This document shows, one piece after another, positions 11,236 through 23,264 of a stretch of DNA of 64,000 bases. A model generated the notes under the pieces. That model searched no databases and had not been told where the DNA came from. It saw only the letters and a list, made by a program, of their open reading frames with translations. The DNA comes from Symbiodinium natans. Its lineage: Eukaryota > Sar > Dinophyceae > Suessiales > Symbiodiniaceae. The stretch spans positions 79,809 to 143,808 of the forward strand of contig CAJNDS010002125.1 of the NCBI GenBank assembly GCA_905221605.1, given 5' to 3'. Made by a program: the position numbers and the translations under genes. Positions within the stretch are counted from its first letter, which is position 1. Every line of letters begins with the position of its first letter.

Positions 11236-13623
11236 CGGAGAATTATCCCCAGGATGATCAGGAATTCGTTGAGCGCTATTTTCCCCGGGTATCACCGTGC
11301 ACTGAAGAAGGACCTGTTCGGAACTGAACTCCTGTCCTTGCAGGAGCGCCTCTTGGGCTTCCCTACGGGAAAATAAATATATTTCTACTACAACTATGTT
11401 TATTGCATAATCTTCTACTATGACATTCGCATACTATAATACTTATGTATTGCTATATTGCTATATAATTACCCCCCCCCCCCCCCCCAAGCTCTTGAGC
11501 ATCATTCCAGCTTTCGATCCAGCAGCATGTCCGGTTCTCCTCCGCAGACATGCCTGTGCCAGCCGGCTATGAAGAAAAGCCCAAGACAAGCAATTGCGCA
11601 TCATTTGTATTTTCTCTACGGCCTGAGGCAGCAAACCCCAGAGGCATCAAGCCCCTGCCACTGCGCTAGAAAACGCTCACAGAATTCTGATGCCTACTCA
11701 GCTGAGACAGGGGCTCGCCTGGTGGGATTCTTCTGCCCACTGTGAGCTACCCACCTGGTGAAATGCCTCTTGTCTTGCTCTCCGGGGGGTTAAAATTCAA
11801 TCCGTGTGATGTGCTCCTACTTCTGCGGGCGCGGCAAGGCAAACGAACCTCTTCTCGTGACCTGCCTTTCACCCTGGCTGCCTGATCCATTACCCGTCTG
11901 ACTCTACCCCGGAAACTGCCTTGGGGCAGCGACTTTATAACTCTCTTTTTCTTGTTAGCTTTTGTTGCTTGTGTTCTTTTTTGGGCTTTTGGTGGCACGT
12001 AAGACTTGTCCGCCCTGCACCCAATTACATGTCCCTGCGCCCGATCGCACTTCCCCCAATCTTCGCTTCAAGGTTCCGGAAAGACCCAAAATGCTGTGCC
12101 CGAAGCCCTCCTGGCAATGAAGCTCTATCGGTGGTTTGAGCATGTTTTTTTTGTTATGTTTTGTAAAATGCCCTTGCAAGAAAGTCCAGGCGAGAAGGAA
12201 TTATTTGCAGGGTTTGGGTTCTGAGGCGTGAGAAGTAGGGTGTCTTATTGTTGGCCTTCGATCTTCCCAAAGCGGCAGCCCCAGTACTGACAGGCCCAGC
12301 AGGCGCCAATGGGGCTTTTGGCGGCAGTGGCCAGCTTCTCCTTGGCTCAGAATGCTTGAAGGAGCACGTGAATCGAGGAATGTGAGGGGCAATTTTCTGA
12401 AACATAGGGACGGTTTAGGGCATCGTTCTTTTTTTTGCACCCGGCTAGCCACAGCACAGGGTTTAGCGTTTAGGGTTTAGGGTTTAGGCACCCCCGAGAA
12501 AAAACACACTCACCAAAATACGCGAACCAGGATCCCTGAAAGGGTGCGCCCCATCCTATCTTGGATCACCCGGCTCTGCCAGATTTTGGGTGGCTGGAGA
12601 GCCCCCGCTGGTGATGGGGCTTCCTGGTACGGGCTCGCTTTGGCCCTGAGTTGTGAGATCCCCAGACATCGATTGAGGAACCGTGACGCTGAGCTCAGGG
12701 GTAAAGCCCTAGGCTTTCCTTGTTTCCACACCTTCGCCATGGACCTGCTTGATTAGAGTGTGCTCATTTTTTTTCATGGCAAGTACGAGTGTTTAGGCTC
12801 ATGAAATTTTCTAGTTGTCCAGTACCTCGGGGAACTAAAGGTTAACCTTTGGGATTATAAGGGGATTATATTACCCCCAAACAATTAAAGGTTACCTCCT
12901 CTACAACTAAGATTCACGATGCTCGAAACATGGCTGAGTTTCGTCCACATGGTTGTCGAACCAGTCCAGGGTAGTCTTCCGCTTGATCTTCAAGCCTGGG
13001 AAAGCTCATCAAGCGGGGGTGTAGAGGCCCGATTTTTGGGGACTATGGGGCCCTTGCACCCCCTCAAGTTTCCTTATGACAAGGACTAGGGTTCAAGGTT
13101 GAAAGTACAGTGCCCAAACCCACCACCCTCTTAGGCTGCAAGGCATGGGAATCCGCGCGAGTTCGGTGCGCTGCCGCGCGGTCTCGCGAGACTTTCCGAA
13201 CGTTTTCGGTTTGACATCGCGCTGCCTGCTCTGAATTTCTATTTTGGTTGGCCTTAGGTGCATGTTGCCGTCCTGCCGGCTTTTCGTTGCTTGTTGACCG
13301 TCAAGGTGCTCTTAACTGTTCCACATCAGAAACAGTCCCCTTTCTTTGCATGTTAGGCATATTCGCAGAACAATCGGCGGTTCTCATCGTTGCGATTGTT
13401 CTTACTTTTTGCCGCAATATTAAGGATTTCGGATTTCCAGGACTGGGGGGGTGGGGGTTAGGTGTCTTTCCGGCGGACTGTGGAGAGCATACCAGAAAAA
13501 GGAATGAGAGGGTGCTTTCGTATGTTTGGGCATGGGACATGTCACGCGGCCTCGCTTTCTGGATGGATGGGGGTGTGAACAGTAGCGTCATGGTACATTG
13601 GATATTTGTCTGAAAAACCACAA

Positions 13624-13692
13624 TCCTAAACCCTAAACCCTAAACCCTGAACCCTGAACCCTGAACCCTGAACCCTGAACCCTGAACCCTAA
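13624..13692. repeat. Interstitial telomeric array (CCCTAAA/CCCTGAA)
   Basis: Three CCCTAAA units followed by about six CCCTGAA units, the same order of variants as at 10306-10417. Further short arrays follow at 13779-13800, 13921-13975 (both orientations), 14377-14392 and 14527-14545. Confidence 0.9.
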
Positions 13693-13823
13693 GCCCTTTT
13701 TACGGCTAGGACTGCTGCACTGCCTGCCAGGGACGAAAACCATGCCATTCGAGAGCGAGCTTCGCGGACTCTGCCAACCCTGAACCCTAAACCCTAAACC
13801 CCTTGACTCAGGGGCTCCTACAC

Positions 13824-13886
13824 CCTGACACCAACTTCAGGCTCGGGGCGTCCCTGCGCAGCCGCCGCAATCCGGCGCTCTTTGGG
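13824..13886 (-). CDS. Candidate small exon ending at a telomeric repeat
   Basis: The minus frame contains QMKFPKERRIAAAAQGRPEP and ends GTCAGG|GTGTAGG at a TTTAGGG-type stretch. A sense-strand CCCTAAACCCT lies about 20 bases before the proposed acceptor AATGCAG. Composition is protein-like and no family is recognised. It may lie downstream of the 14.4-kb exon in the same gene, with the intron bounded by inverted telomeric repeats. Confidence 0.3.
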
Positions 13887-14390
13887 AAACTTCATCTGAG
13901 CTGCATTGAGGTTGAGGAGGGTTTAGGGTTTTTTTTCAGCAGGTCCTAACCCTAAACCCCAAACCCTAAACCCTAGGGGTGTGTGGTTTAGGGCTTTTTT
14001 CATCAGGTGGTTGAGGGTGTAGGGCTGAGATGTTTGTGGTTGCCACCTGCCTGGCTGTTGTGCGGGGGCTGCGCAGCAGTGTTCCAGGTTTTCAGGGAGG
14101 ACCGTCGAACTTGCGAAGTGTTTAGGCCAGGCAGCGATGTGTTTTGCTTCTGTGTTGTTGGGTCTTCGGGCGTTGCTTGCGGAGAAGCTTGCTTCAATTG
14201 TTGCTGGACTTATGCGATCGCCCTCGCAGGAAGCAGCACTGGATCTATGAAGGTACTACCGAAAAAAAGGTGTGTATGTCTACATACTATATACGACAGT
14301 CAAAATGCTGATTAAAAGAGTACCTCCATTGTCGGAAATCCTTGTGTAAAGACTCATGTGGGGGTCACTTCGAACCCCTAAACCCTAAAC

Positions 14391-14515
14391 CCTGGGACCC
14401 AGCGTCGGTCTCGAAATAATCCCGATACGAGCTCATCCATTCGTCGGCCGTCGTCATCGGCAGGATGAACCTTAGCTGCGCCGCCGGGGCCTGAGGGTCT
14501 GTGTCATGACTCATC
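14391..14515 (-). CDS. Candidate exon ending at a telomeric repeat
   Basis: The minus strand is open and protein-like, with LRFILPMTTADEWMSSYRDY, then FETDAGS. It ends TCCCAGG|GTTTAGGG exactly where the telomeric array at 14377-14392 begins. The start is uncertain because several AG acceptors are possible. Family not recognised. Confidence 0.4.
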
Positions 14516-14827
14516 CGAGAACCCCGTAAACCCTAAACCCTACACCCACCGCTGAGCATGCTTGCGCAGCAAGAAGCTGCACTCAAGGTGAGGGGCCTGA
14601 GGCAACCCTGGACCTCAAAGGGTTTTTTCACAACAGATGTTTGCTCGCACAAGGCCAGCAAGGCTTCGGTTGGGCACTGCTCTGGTGACACAGCCCACAG
14701 GATTCTGCAGACTTCAAGACGTCTTAACGAAAACGGTGTGATAACTCAGTGACACTATCGCCCTATCGTCCACCCCTCTCTCAGCACACGCCCTGGTCCA
14801 TGTTGCACTTCCACTCGCCACTCTGAC

Positions 14828-16926
14828 AATCAAGGGCCCTCCATCTCTGCCATCTCGAGTTTTTGCTTGATGTCGTCCAAGGTCTTAGCATGCGTTGCCA
14901 TGTTGTCCGCCAGCTCAGCCAAACCGGCCGACAGTCAGTGCGGCATGCCATCCGTGGGGCTGTCCATCAGGTCGCTCACCGTCACCTGGGTGGCGGCGGT
15001 AGCGCTGACTTCTGAGTGGCACCCCCTTGCGCTGGAGATTGCGTACTGTCACGGCTAGACGTGAACGTGCAGCAAACCCCTGCGCGCCAAAAGCCCACAG
15101 CTCGGCCCAAAACTCCTCAAATGTTAACAGGTGTTGCTGACTGGCTATGTGAGCCATACTCATCCGTAACTCTTCAATCACGTCAGCAACATCCTTGTCA
15201 TATTGATGGCTGGACCACTGCTTGCTCTCATCAAGAGATCGTTTTGGCGGCAGGTCCTTTGACTGTTCCTCGACCTCCTCTTCACGCTCATCGCTGAAGT
15301 TGCCCCGTTCCACCAGGAAGCTTCATTGCTTGTTGTGACGGCAAAGTGCCCGACAACAGCTCCATGCGTGTTTTTTAGAGCAGCCATCCGTTCAGAATAG
15401 ATGTCAGGCTTGCTCTGAAAGCTGTCTCTGACGAATTTGATGTAGCATCACCTCCCTCACTTGATGCAGATGTTGAAACACTAGCTTGTGAAACTCTAGC
15501 TCGCATCCTCTCTCCTTCTTGCCATTTTTGTTTGTTTTTGGTTTGTTTTCGGATACTGAACCGTTTGGTGAAACTACGGGATTCGTTGGCTTTGGTGTGA
15601 AACACCCAATGGACGCGTCGAGCTCTCTCAGATGGCATCGACAAAGGGAGAAAAACCCTCACTCATCCTGTTGGAAAACTCTGGACATATCTTGTCTTGA
15701 AGCCTCATGACATCATGATCGGAGACCCGCTCTTGAGCACGCAACTTCAACGCCAGCAGATAGGCGTCCAGGCCTATGTTTGGCGGTGGATCAAGCACCC
15801 ATGCGTCTTCCCCTAACAACTTCGACAGCCCAGCAGCCCCCAGGTTGCGGAGGTCCTGGACAGAGATGCAACTTCTGAACCTTTCGAAAAGGTGGTCCAG
15901 CCTCTCACTTTCCGGAAGCTCTGGGCCTCTTTGTCATTCAAGCTGATCATCCAGAGAATATCCAGCGTAGCCAAAATCATTCTTCGCAGTCACGGCCATC
16001 GTGAAATCGCGGCGAATCGCTGCAGTCATTGCTCTAGCAGGTCGAGCGAATGCCACTGATCCACGACTGGCCCACCACTGGATCGGAAGCACAGAGTACG
16101 GATCTGTGGTGTTGCCGTGAGGGTTCACGGCTGGCCTGACAGTGAAGGTTGTGTCCGGAACACCCAGTGCAGTTGTGATGTTGATAGGTGCATTGCCAGC
16201 ACCAGGGATCAAGAGCTGCCAATTCCCAGGATGCTCTTGTGCCAGCACCAGGGCAGTGCGGTAACCATATCTTGCTCCTTTCAAGTCATACACTGGGAGA
16301 ATTCCCACTTTTGCTTTGGTCTTGTTGCCTTCATCTGGTACGACAGTTGGCGTCAGCGCAATATCACCCGGAAAACCAAGAGACATGCCCAAAACATCAC
16401 TGGTGTTAAACGTCTCAGGGCGGTTCGCATGCTGTCTGGAGACCTTGTGCAACTTCATAGTAAGGCATGCGGAGCATGTACTTTGCAAGCCTTCCTGCAA
16501 TCGCCATTTGCTCTGTGCCGTACCTTCTGTTGGAGTTGCGCAGATACACAAACCTTCCAACATTGGCGTTCAGCTCAGGATCGACACGTAGCAACGCTGC
16601 CACAAACTTTGGCATCTTGATCTTGAAGATGGACGGCACAACCTTTCTCACTGCATGAGCAAAGCCATCGAGCGGTGCAACAACATCAGAATCAATGCGA
16701 AGCATCAACTGACGATCAAGTGTTGGATGCGGAGCATCTGGGACAAGCACGTTATCCCAAAATCTCGCAGTCAGCCCCTGATCTGCGTTTCACGCTGAAT
16801 GAGATCAGCTCGCTGAGAACAAGTTGTGAGATGAATTAGAATGCTGCTGTCACTTCATCAATGAAACCGTACTGCGTTGCAAGTGCGGCCTGGTAGCTGA
16901 GCTTAGCAGGGCTGAGGAGGGCATGT
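14828..16926 (-). pseudogene. Degraded retroposed transcript with unknown ORF
   Basis: Downstream of the relict leader the minus strand carries an ATG two bases after it, then a chain of protein-like segments in shifting frames. In order these include PTLDRQLMLRIDSDVVAPLD (about 16.7 kb), KVGILPVYDLKGARYGYRTA (about 16.3 kb), DPPPNIGLDAYLLALKLRAQ (about 15.77 kb), DKDVADVIEELRMSMAHIAS (about 15.17 kb) and AELADNMATHAKTLDDIKQK (about 14.9 kb). At least five frame changes or stops break it. It contains no intron-like gap. The parental protein would have been about 600-700 residues, or a protein of about 330 residues ending near 15934 plus other sequence. I do not recognise the family. The region to 15934 has the size and general look of a viral capsid ORF, and RNA-virus copies are known in symbiotic dinoflagellate genomes, but I cannot show similarity. 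A host gene is equally possible. Confidence 0.6.
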
Positions 16927-16946
16927 TTGAGCCAAAATGGCTACGG
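16927..16946 (-). other. Relict dinoflagellate spliced leader
   Basis: The minus strand reads CCGTAGCCATTTTGGCTCAA, identical to 20 consecutive bases of the dinoflagellate spliced leader; the final G is A here. The leader is added to mRNAs by trans-splicing, so finding it in the genome in front of an intronless ORF marks a reverse-transcribed mRNA that was reinserted. The telomeric array at 16946-16965 touches its 5' end with no spacer. Confidence 0.92.
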
Positions 16947-17174
16947 GTTTAGGGTTTAGGGTTTAGAGTCTTGAGTACTAGCCTGGTTGAGCAGCGATAC
17001 TTTAAGAGAGAGGTAGGGAGCACAAGCAGGGATGCGCCGGCCTCTCTTGGGACTCCCCCCTGCCCCCCCGCCCCCTCCTCCCCCCCCCGGCATAGCCCAA
17101 ACCTCTGAACCAAAAGGATGCACTTAGGGGGAGGTGACGCCGGGCAGTCAAAACCAAAATATGGCCCGACCGGA

Positions 17175-18033
17175 ATCTACGATTTCCAGGGGGATTATGA
17201 TTTGTACTTTTTTGAGGGTTCTTGAGCAAATTGGTAGGAAAGGCAAGCAGCTTTGCATCTGGGTATTCCGTCATGATGTCGTCGTACATCAGCTGGAAAG
17301 GCTCGTCCATGGCGGCATCGATGTCGCTGAAGAGGTTCATGGCAACCTCTTTGAGGAGGCCCGGGTCGAGTGGTTTAGGAAACCCTAAACCCTAAACCTT
17401 CAGATCTTTACAGCTAAAAAGTTCGACCACCTGCGGCTGCAAGCCTCCATGCTCATGCCATCTCAAGCCCCATTTCAGGCACTCATTCACCAGTTCCCCA
17501 TGCACTGGTGTCACCTACCTTTGATGCAGGGTGCCACTTCTTGATTGCTGAAGCCACTCTCGAAACTGCCCTGGAGCCCAAAAAATCAAACTTTCATCCA
17601 ACAACCTGAAACCAGCATGCCCTCCCAAAGAGGCGAAGCAAGGGGGCAACCCTCGAGGTGAACGAGGTGAAAGCAGTCTGAACCTTGGAACCCCTAACAA
17701 ACCCCTGTTGGACCCCTAAACCCTAAACCCTTTTTGCAGCCAACCCTAAACCCTAAACCCCTAAACCCCTAAACCCCTAAACCCCTAAACCCCTAAACCC
17801 CTAAACCCCTAAACCCTAGACTCTGGGGCCTCCCGAGATCCATTGAAGTAGAGGTAGTTGCACAAGGGCGCACGAGCAGAGAGGTTGTAACCGCTGTGCA
17901 GCGGCCGTAGGCCAAGCAGGTTCAAAGCTGTGTACATCGTCTGCGTCCCCGTGCGCGGTGGTCCGACATAGAGAACTTTAAATGCAGCCGCGCTGGACGA
18001 GGTCAGAAACACAAGCGTCCATATCCTCCACAT
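17175..18033 (-). CDS. Sulfotransferase-like gene, N-terminal exons
   Basis: Exon 1 (18033 to about 17815) starts at an ATG and encodes a hydrophobic leader, MWRIWTLVFLTSSSAAAF, then KVLYVGPPRTGTQTMYTALN. That is the phosphosulfate-binding loop (G.PRTGT) of P-loop sulfotransferase-like proteins. A signal peptide suggests a secretory-pathway location. A protein-like segment at about 17508-17400 reads ELVNECLKWGLRWHEHGG. A third at 17378-17175 reads DAAMDEPFQLMYDDIMTEYP followed by DAKLLAF, matching the YP.AK strand after the loop in this family. Telomeric repeats separate these pieces (17705-17815 and 17384-17398). The last two segments are in the same frame, but a telomeric insert of about 15 bases puts a stop between them. 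The full exon structure is unresolved, and a broken gene is possible. Confidence 0.55.
17705..17815. repeat. Interstitial telomeric array with CCCCTAAA variant
   Basis: Begins with seven-base CCCTAAA units, is interrupted by TTTTTGCAGCCAA, then shows about eight units of the eight-base variant CCCCTAAA. On the minus strand the array starts at TCTAGG|GTTTAG right after sulfotransferase exon 1. Confidence 0.95.
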
Positions 18034-18039
18034 TGGCAA

Positions 18040-21000
18040 GGTTCAGTTCGCGGAGGTCGTTTGCAAAGGCGTGTGGCTTTCCACGCCCGGTCTTGGGCCA
18101 AATGGCACATGTTTGTCTCAAGATGAGAACTTCTCTGATCATCCAGCAGTTTACCTCCATGAGCTAAGCAGAACAATTTGAAGAACACCCCTGCTCTCCG
18201 GTCTTTGGGATCATAGGGAGAGTTAGAAAAATATTGTTTATTACTACGAGAAAGACTAAGAGAGATCCTTGCTCAACTGTTCGGGCGCTGCCTCCATCCT
18301 TCCCAAAACCCCCCCCCTCCCCCGGGAGTCCGAATCCGCATGCTCGTACTTGAGGTGTTGGAGGGCAAGTTCCCGCTCCTTCAGCCTGCGGCGTGGTTTG
18401 GATGCAGTTGGGGGTGGGCATCTTTCCCTCATCCCCCCCAAATCCCCCCATCCCCCAAGTACGAGCTATTGCCCAATCTGCTCAACTGAGCCCGGATTCT
18501 AAGATGAGGAGGACGGGCTGTGATTTATATTATGTATATATTCATGTTCGGAGCCTAATCAATACCCCTGCAGCCTAGTGTTGGACTGACTTTAGGATAA
18601 GGAGGGTCTATAATCACAAGTTTCCAAAATTTATTCTGCGAACCGAGTTTGTTTAGGGTACCCGCTATTATCACATGTTTTTTCCGGATGTTTTTTTGTT
18701 GTTTTTAAGGGTTTCAGGGTTAAGGGCTTACACAGTAAGGCTTGAGGCCCTGAGAGCCTTGGGCTCCAGGCATGTTAAAGGCTGGAAAGCTTCAGGCCTT
18801 CGGGTCCTAGAGGCTTGACCCCCCCACTTTGTTGGGGGGTCGCCGCGCCATGCGTTGAAAGAAGGTCCATTTTCTTTTTGGGGGGGGGGGGCAGACTAAA
18901 GACAGTGCAACATTAAGACTCTGAAGCCGCGAGACCTAGAAGGCTCCTCAAAAACACGCCAAAATGCCCTAAAAACCCCAGATTGCGCCGCACGGCCGAG
19001 AGAGGCGCGCCTTTCCACGAAGAGGTCTTCAATGCCTTTGAGCTCGTGGTCACGCTCGGGAAGCCTCAGCTTGCGAGGGGTGTTGCTCTTAGGGGAAGTG
19101 TGCGCTGAGGAGGCTTCGGGCAAATTTGGACTTCCACCACTTGGGTCTCTGTTATAATACACTCTTGATAGTTTAGGGTGCCCAAGAAAACAAACTCACA
19201 ATCAAGCTGAAGTCCCCCTTCGTGTGGCTCGTGGCCTAAACCCTAAACCCTAAACCCCGGGCTTTTGAGCGCTTTCTGCTTTCGAAGCCTGGTGGCCCTG
19301 CAGGCAAAAACCCCCCAAAGCACTACCAGCTGCTCAGACCTGTGAAAAAAGGGGAACCCTTTCTTACTGGTGTTGAGCAGAGTGTAGGGCTTGGGGCTTG
19401 GGGCTTAGGGTTTAGGCAATGATGTACTTAGGTACCCCTTGCTGAATCTCTTCAAGATTTTTTACGGCGGACCGAATTCCCTCAGTCCCTACGAAGAACC
19501 AAGAGGCTCATTTCCGCAGCTGCTCAACTTTCTTTCATGGGCGGGTGGGGGGGAGGCTTTCTCAGAGCACCCAACCCTAGGAAAGGAGACCACTGGAGGG
19601 CTCCTGGGGGGGGGGGGGGTGGGGGGAAGTTCAGGGTTTGTGAGGATTCTTTTTTTGACACTCCGCCTCTCTGATCAAGCCGACCACACCGCAGGGAACA
19701 AACTGGGGGAAACCTATTCTCTCATCAGCTGGCCACACAAAATCAGCAAAACATTAGCCACCCTGAGCCTCCACAGCCCGTCACAAACCCAGACTCTACC
19801 GCATGCATACAACCATGTGTGAAACCTGGAAGCCATTTTTTCCCTCAACCCTAAACCCTAACCCCACTGGCCTGAGTAGGGGCACCTCGAACATGGCATG
19901 GTGAACCACCCTCCCTCCCCCCCCCCTCCCCCCCCAAACCTTGCTTCGGTTTTCGAGTTTTTAGGAGCCCCTCTTGCCATATCCCTGGCGCACTCGGAGC
20001 TTCATACTTCTTTAGGGCGCATCGGCCTTGAAAGCACCCCTCCACCTTGACAAGCTCTGAGTCCAAAAGTAGAACACCACCACATGATGTGGGGGTTGAT
20101 CGGGTTTCCCTTCTTTGATACCCTCAACTCATGCTGCAACTTGACGCAAAAACGCTTGCACAACATGTCGATCAGCCCACTCTTGCAGATTCGAGTAGCC
20201 CGACGCGGTCTGCCAAGCTCTTGAGCCTTGGAATGCTGTGGACACAGGGGGTTGCGTGGAATATGGGCGCTTTTTGTACCCCCAAGCTGGCAGTCTCAGG
20301 AGTTCGGGGCTGGGGTGTTTTGGCTTGGGCGGACCAGTCTCTTGGCAGGAAAGAAGCTCTGCACGAAACTAATTTCTAAACTCGCAAGCACTCCCCCAGG
20401 GCGCCCCCATACCCCTCAATCTAGGAATTCAGTGGGGTGCAGCGGATTGCAACACTGACTCTGCTCTTTTGCTCTCCCAAATCACCCAACAGGACAGGAA
20501 TTCAGGAAAGCATCTAGGATCCCAATTTGACGTTTAAAGGCACCTCGATCTTAAAGGGGTGTTGGGCTGCCTGGGACCTTGGAGCTGGGCCCCCTGCCGC
20601 TTTCGCAACTCCATCCGCGCGGGGTGCGAGACGTCCTGCAAGGTCGAGGGTTCGCACCAGATAACACTGATGACCCTCATGCCAGGCAGAGGATTTGAGC
20701 TCTTGTCCGGCTTTATTCCGCGACATTTTAACCAGTTGCAGTATCTCACAGAAGACCATCAATACTCCATCTGTTGTCTGCCACCCTTACTTTTGCTCTT
20801 CTGCAGGACATGCGAGGGCAAGTGGAAAAGGTTGGGCAAGTTGGATGAGAAGACCCCTGGCCGAGAAAGAGACACACCCGCCACACACTCGTATACACAG
20901 CCCTATACAAACAACTGCTTCTTGGGCCTGAAGTCTTGCAAAGTACCAAGCTCATTTTGCTTGAAGGAATGTTGCGCGGCCTCTTTATAGGTTTCTTTTG

Positions 21001-23160
21001 CCGAGGTGGCTCTTTCGACCAATGTTCAAAATCTAATGTGCCATGCTGCTATGTCTAGAGGTGCAAGAGACATGGTAGTTGATCAAAATTCTGATTCCCA
21101 AAATAAGCCGATCTGCCGCTTGTGTAAACTCATGGGAACCCGAAGAAACTTCCATGAAGGACAATTCGATCAACCCCCCCCCCCCCCCCCCCCCCCCCAA
21201 ATTGGGGTTTCCGAAATTAGGGTACCTTGTTGGGGTCCTTACTATCAGGGAATCCTACTAGTTGGGGGGTCGATATTCGGGGTCCCTTTTTTTGGTCAAG
21301 CCCCAAAATCGAAACAACAAATGCCGAACAGCCCGGGCACCTCGACATCCTCAGTGTCAGAAACGAACTCGTTGCGCCTCGACTGAGAAGTCTAATTAGA
21401 GGGGCCTGAATAATCCAGAATAGGGTTTTTGGGGGCTATTAGAGTATCATTACAACGGGACCCGAAGGGAAGGCGAGTAGTATGTATTTCGACCCCTATG
21501 TTATGGCCCCGGTGGCCTCGCCTCGTTCCTACTGGCGGTTCCCGAGTAAACGCACACCACGGTCATTGCTTAAGAACAGGTCTAAACAAGGGAAACATTT
21601 CAAGGGGTACTTGGCTTGGGGAGCGTGATAGCTGTAATTTTAACCCTGAGATCTCCGATGGTTCGAGTGTTCGGAAGCCCCTGAGTTGCTTGAAGGCACA
21701 TCTTCCCTAAACCCTAAACTGGCCCTAAACCTTAAACCCTAAAACCCTAAAACCCTAAACCCGAGAAGATTTGGGCCAATTTTTGGGGCCCCCTGCTTTT
21801 CGGAACCCAAATGACAAACTCTAAGGGGCCTAACGCTTGGAACCCTAAACCTGAGCCGCCGAAACCTCATATGCCTCGGAATATGTGTCGGGCTGCCGTA
21901 AGGATCCGTGTTTCGGATTTACAGCGAAGTTCCTTAAGAGCAACCGCTTTCTGAGGGGTTTGGTGTTTAGGAAGTCGGTGCTGAAGATGAACATGAACAA
22001 GGTTAGGGCTTGCTTCTGGGATGCACAGGGTTTGGGGGCTTCAAGTGCATGCAACCGCGAACGAGCTTGCCGCGGTCCTCGGACTTCACCCGGGGGGTTC
22101 TTCTGAATTGCCAGTTTTTAGGTGCCCTAAACAACTCTTAAGGAACGTACTGATGAGGCCTCCCCCCCCCCCCCCCCCCCCTCCGCCCCAAAAAAAACAA
22201 AAAAACCAAAAAGTCGAACCCCACATGCATGAGAAGGAGCCCTGAAGAATGGGCTGCTACACCCTGCTTGAAGTATCCCTTCTGAGTGCGTGGGCCGAAG
22301 GCGTTCATCGGAGGGAAACCTGCCAAGAATGAAGGTGCCAGGTGTGAGGTGTACAAGAGACTAGGATAGTCCCGAGAACCCTCCAAAAAACATACAATCC
22401 TCTTGAACCAGAATGCCCCAAGGGCCTACCTAGGAAAGGGCTGGGCGGTTCGGGTCGGGCAAAAGCTAAGGCTTTCGAGACTCTTCAGACATTTCAGTCC
22501 ATGAGTACTTTTCAGTGGGATTGTAAGTGCCCGAAAAACGAGGCGATGATCGACGATAGCCTTAATGGGTGGCTTAGGAGGTTGGGCCTCCAAAGCCCAA
22601 GCCCTAGTCACAAGGTTTCGGATCGCGGCTGGGCCCGGCAAGGATAGAGCGCAGCACGTGCTGGCGGCAGAGGGGAAGGTTGCTGAGACAGAGCCGGCTG
22701 ATTGAGACCGAAATCGGTGGATGAGATCCAAAACTGGGCACTGGGTTGTAGGCCGAAGGTGCCCTCCCCGTGGTCACTTCCCCACATGACCGCAAGAACG
22801 ACCCCCCGAAGTATGCAGATCGCAGCACGTGTCTAGAAAATGAAGCGGGAACGGCCACAAATCCAGACGTAACCCAATTTAAAGACCCCCCAAGTCCCCA
22901 ATGTGGGTGACTAGAGCAAGGACCAGTTAATTCATTCATGATTGGGGGATAGAGGCCCACCGAAGTGTCCGTACGGCTTCAAGTTGGTCACTTCGGGATG
23001 TTAACAACTTCTTATGTAAAACATCGCACATCGGCAGGCGAAAGGCACTCTTCGCAAGGGGCAGGAGGGTTGGGTTGTGGCGATTGGGATGGACACAGCT
23101 GACTTTCTGAACACACATGCTCCATGCTGAAACCTTTAATCTTAAACCCGAACTGTATGG
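18040..23160. other. No supported gene; repeats and homopolymers
   Basis: Both strands carry many short open frames without motifs. Visible structure: C/G homopolymers at 18887-18895, 19608-19620, 19916-19936, 21175-21198 and 22161-22182; telomeric repeats at 19236-19257, 19850-19862 and 21705-21765; and a family B element at 21204-21296. A protein-like minus segment at about 23115-22940 (SAFRLPMCDVLHKKLLTSRS) could be an exon, but it has no recognised family. Confidence 0.35.
21204..21296. mobile_element. Inverted-repeat element, family B
   Basis: The left end GGGGTTTCCGAAATTAGGGT is the family terminus and TTGTTGGGGTCCTTACTATC the shared internal block. The right end is decayed (GGGGTCCCTTTTTTTGG in place of GGGGTCCCCTATTTTCGTAA). 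It sits directly beside a C homopolymer. About 93 bp, non-coding. Confidence 0.55.
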
Positions 23161-23170
23161 CTCGAAACTG

Positions 23171-23264
23171 TCTCTCTTCCTGTCGCTGTCTGAGGCCGCA
23201 GCTGTCGCAACCACTGGTTCAAGTGCTTCGCAAATCGGGCATAGCTGTCCTCAACATGCTTGAG
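23171..23264 (-). CDS. Candidate small exon, unknown
   Basis: The minus frame reads RLKHVEDSYARFAKHLNQWL followed by RQLRPQTATGRE, a helical, charged, protein-like segment after a possible acceptor (CCCCAG). No family recognised. Another protein-like segment lies downstream at 23115-22940. Support is composition only. Confidence 0.25.
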
